Source of the DNA: Chitinophagaceae bacterium
GTDB taxonomy: Bacteria > Bacteroidota > Bacteroidia > Chitinophagales > Chitinophagaceae
Direction of reading: 5' to 3'
Assembly (NCBI GenBank): GCA_947459455.1
Contig: CANHEC010000068.1
Coordinates: 1 to 8,353 of the forward strand
Length of the DNA stretch: 8,353 nucleotides
The position numbers were made by a program, and so were the translations under genes. How positions within the stretch are numbered: the stretch's first letter is position 1; the number at the start of each line of letters is the position of its first letter. Below the pieces are notes generated by a model. The model was not told the DNA's origin, did not search any database, and worked only from the letters and a program-made list of their open reading frames with translations. Below, in pieces: positions 7,049 through 8,353 of this stretch.

Positions 7049-7105
7049 CAATACGGGAAGCTTTGTGGCGGAGGAGAAGCGGCCCGAGGGCCAACAATTT
7101 TCTAT

Positions 7106-7122
7106 AACCATTGTTAATGGTT
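7106..7122. promoter_or_regulatory. Perfect 7-bp palindrome in the divergent promoter region
   Basis: AACCATT (7106-7112) and AATGGTT (7116-7122) are exact inverted copies separated by GTT. The element lies between the two outward-facing putative promoters, an apt place for an operator serving acnA, the PspC gene or both. No regulator is identified. Confidence 0.4.
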
Positions 7123-7130
7123 GGTCATCG

Positions 7131-7172
7131 AAAACTGTTTAAATTCGCCCGGCCGGTTGATTCAACAGTTTT
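7131..7172. promoter_or_regulatory. Nine-bp perfect inverted repeat flanking the putative PspC-gene -7 box
   Basis: AAAACTGTT (7131-7139) is the exact reverse complement of AACAGTTTT (7164-7172). The arm centres are 33 bases apart, about three DNA turns. The 24 bases between hold the TAAATTCG box and the palindrome CCGGCCGG (7149-7156). It may be an operator pair bound by a dimeric regulator, or a leader hairpin if transcription starts further upstream. Confidence 0.4.
7140..7147 (+). promoter_or_regulatory. Putative PspC-gene -7 promoter box
   Basis: TAAATTCG is one mismatch from the Bacteroidota TAnnTTTG box and starts 69 bases before the ATG at 7209. The spacing mirrors the acnA copy (68 bases). 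The -33 element is not clear: a TTG at 7121-7123 is only 16 bases away. Confidence 0.35.
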
Positions 7173-7208
7173 TGTTGGTATTCAACCTATCCACTAACAC
7201 CTGACACT

Positions 7209-7430
7209 ATGAATGAATTGCGCAAAATGATTGAGTACAACCTGTTTGGCGTATGTACCACCATTGGGGAGCGGTTCAGCATCGCCACCTCCCGCATCCG
7301 GCTGTATTTCATTTACCTGTCTTTCCTCACCTTCGGCAGCCCCGTCATTTTGTATTTCGTTGTTGCGTTTTGGATGAACGTGAAGCGTTACATCCTCTTC
7401 AAAAAGCGCAACCCGTTCTGGCATGCCTGA
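7209..7430 (+). CDS. Small PspC-domain membrane protein
   Basis: This encodes 73 residues. FGVCTTIGERFSIATSRIRL followed by a hydrophobic stretch (YFIYLSFLTFGSPVILYFVVAFWM, about residues 32-56) is the PspC domain pattern: an amphipathic G-C--IGE-FGI----IRL part, then a membrane segment. The positive tail (KRYILFKKR) suggests which end stays in the cytoplasm. Short stand-alone PspC proteins like this are common in Bacteroidota. They lack a DNA-binding domain although they are often labelled transcriptional regulators. By analogy with the phage-shock system it may sense or respond to inner-membrane stress, but no pspA or pspB gene is in the window. ATG 7209 has no Shine-Dalgarno sequence, which is normal for the phylum. 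It is transcribed alone, divergent from acnA, and stops at a terminator 52 bases downstream. Confidence 0.85.
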   Translation: MNELRKMIEYNLFGVCTTIGERFSIATSRIRLYFIYLSFLTFGSPVILYFVVAFWMNVKRYILFKKRNPFWHA

Positions 7431-7481
7431 CGGGCTGCTTGTCCGCCATTTTATCGACTTTACGATCTGGTCTGAAATAAG

Positions 7482-7511
7482 AAAAACCTCCCCGAAGGGA
7501 GGCTTTCTTTT
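7482..7511. terminator. Bidirectional terminator, tetraloop stem
   Basis: CCTCCC (7487-7492) pairs with GGGAGG (7497-7502) around CGAA. An A run lies before it and TTTCTTTT after it, and AAA/TTT pairs can extend the stem past one mismatch. On the minus strand the loop reads TTCG and the stem is followed by TTTTTC, a textbook form. It ends both the PspC gene (plus) and the T9SS protein gene (minus), which converge here with stops at 7430 and 7525. Confidence 0.9.
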
Positions 7512-7524
7512 GATCTGAAAAACC

Positions 7525-8353
7525 CTATTGGACATTAAGTTGGGTACTTTCTCGTTCGCCTGCCGGATCGGCGTATACCAGGCGATAGCTGCCTGCTTTG
7601 AGGCGTTCCAGCGGCAGGCTGGTTTGGGTACTGTTTACCGGCACCGGGTACTGCAGCATCAGGCGGCCGTCGGCTGTGTAGATGGCGATGGTGCTTCCTT
7701 TACCGGCTTGCTTGTGCTGCACCTGCAGGCTGCCACCGTTGCCCACCACGGGGTTCGGAAATACCCCGAAGCCGCGTAGTGCACCGCTCTGCAAGCGCAC
7801 CAGTTTGCTAAAGCGCTGGCTGCCGTCCTTATCTACCATTCGCAGGCGATAAATGTTGTTGCCGACCAGGGGATTATTATCTACTATAGTATACTCATTG
7901 TACAGGGCGCTTCCTTTTGCACCTACGGATTGGATGGCTGTAAAACTGCGACCGTCGGTGCTGCGCTCTACCACAAACTTGCTGGCGCCGAATTCTTGTG
8001 CGGTGGTCCATTGAATGGTATGCGTACGGCCTGTTTTGCTGGCACTGAATGATAGCAGATCAACCGGCACCACTGCTGCCAAGGGAGCCATAGCCACACC
8101 ACGAAAAGCCTGATTGGTGGCTGCTGTTGCCAGTAATGTAACCGTTGGCGTACCAATATTGACGTTGTAGCCTGTATTATCAGTCAGGGTCACCAGTTCT
8201 CCACCACCGCTGCCACCATTTCCGCCCCTGCGGGCAGCAAACATCACCACGCTGTTATCGGCTGGATTTTTGTAGCCGGCCAATCCGCGGTAGCTTTCGG
8301 CAGCACTCCCTACTAAGCCATTGGCCACCCACGTACCACTTACCTTGCTCCAT
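7525..8353 (-). CDS. T9SS type A sorting-domain extracellular protein, 5' end missing
   Basis: The frame is open through the right edge (WSKVSGTWVANG... is coded from 8352), so the N terminus and most functional domains are outside. About 275 residues are visible. The first part (about 8352-8080) holds SYRGLAGYKN, a glycine-rich GGNGGSGGGE stretch and NQAFRGVAMAP, which resembles the last blade of a beta-propeller-like or choice-of-anchor domain; I am unsure which. A fibronectin-like linker domain follows (about 8067-7790), starting VPVDLLSFSA with IQWTTAQE, FVVERS, YRLRMVDKDG. The last 80 residues (about 7770-7528) are a type A sorting domain: VFPNPVV, IAIYTADGRLM and LKAGSYRLVY. That domain directs export through the outer-membrane T9SS and is then cleaved, usually with transfer to a surface lipopolysaccharide anchor. 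The catalytic or binding role cannot be read from this fragment. Confidence 0.9.
   Translation of the reverse strand, partial: WSKVSGTWVANGLVGSAAESYRGLAGYKNPADNSVVMFAARRGGNGGSGGGELVTLTDNTGYNVNIGTPTVTLLATAATNQAFRGVAMAPLAAVVPVDLLSFSASKTGRTHTIQWTTAQEFGASKFVVERSTDGRSFTAIQSVGAKGSALYNEYTIVDNNPLVGNNIYRLRMVDKDGSQRFSKLVRLQSGALRGFGVFPNPVVGNGGSLQVQHKQAGKGSTIAIYTADGRLMLQYPVPVNSTQTSLPLERLKAGSYRLVYADPAGERESTQLNVQ

Noticed and set aside
6981..7097. A 39-residue N-terminal extension of aconitase from 7097
   Set aside because: The extension has no family similarity and would cover the putative promoter. The ATG at 6980 gives the family's normal length and start.
8326..8328. GTG at 8326-8328 as the start of the right-hand protein
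   Set aside because: The frame continues to the window edge with plausible sequence, and no signal peptide follows this codon.

Overview
The window looks like a chromosomal segment of a Bacteroidota member, probably of the Chitinophagaceae type. The signs are a type IX secretion (T9SS) C-terminal sorting domain, a very large modular surface protein with choice-of-anchor/beta-helix modules, a mitochondrial-type aconitase, a short stand-alone PspC protein, and starts with no Shine-Dalgarno sequence. The family-level placement is a guess from gene style; the phylum is well supported.

Layout from left to right. (1) Bases 2-3082, plus strand: the 3' part of a giant modular surface protein, open to the left edge. 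It has a conserved cysteine-containing N-terminal block, a fibronectin-like part, an SbsA-type Ig-like domain, a Calx-beta-like domain, one complete right-handed beta-helix module and a second module that stops where its helix should begin. (2) A strong terminator at 3108-3141, in the gap between convergent genes. (3) Bases 3268-4521, minus strand: a lipoprotein glycoside hydrolase of the GH17-like beta-1,3-glucanase group. (4) A gap with an 18-bp perfect terminator stem and a small purine-rich repeat tract. (5) Bases 4716-6980, minus strand: aconitase of 754 residues with all catalytic and iron-sulfur ligands. (6) A 228-base divergent control region, dense in inverted repeats. (7) Bases 7209-7430, plus strand: a 73-residue PspC-domain membrane protein. 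(8) A bidirectional terminator. (9) Bases 7525 to the right edge, minus strand: the C-terminal part of a T9SS-exported protein.

The genes do not form one pathway. Aconitase is core metabolism (TCA cycle). The GH17-like lipoprotein and the two extracellular proteins belong to the cell envelope and to surface or polysaccharide biology. Every strand switch or gene boundary with room for one carries a terminator, so each gene appears to be its own transcription unit.

I see no mobile element, CRISPR array, tRNA or rRNA. I found no convincing new multi-gene system. The least ordinary parts are the abrupt end of the left surface protein and the symmetric architecture of the acnA/PspC divergent promoter region.
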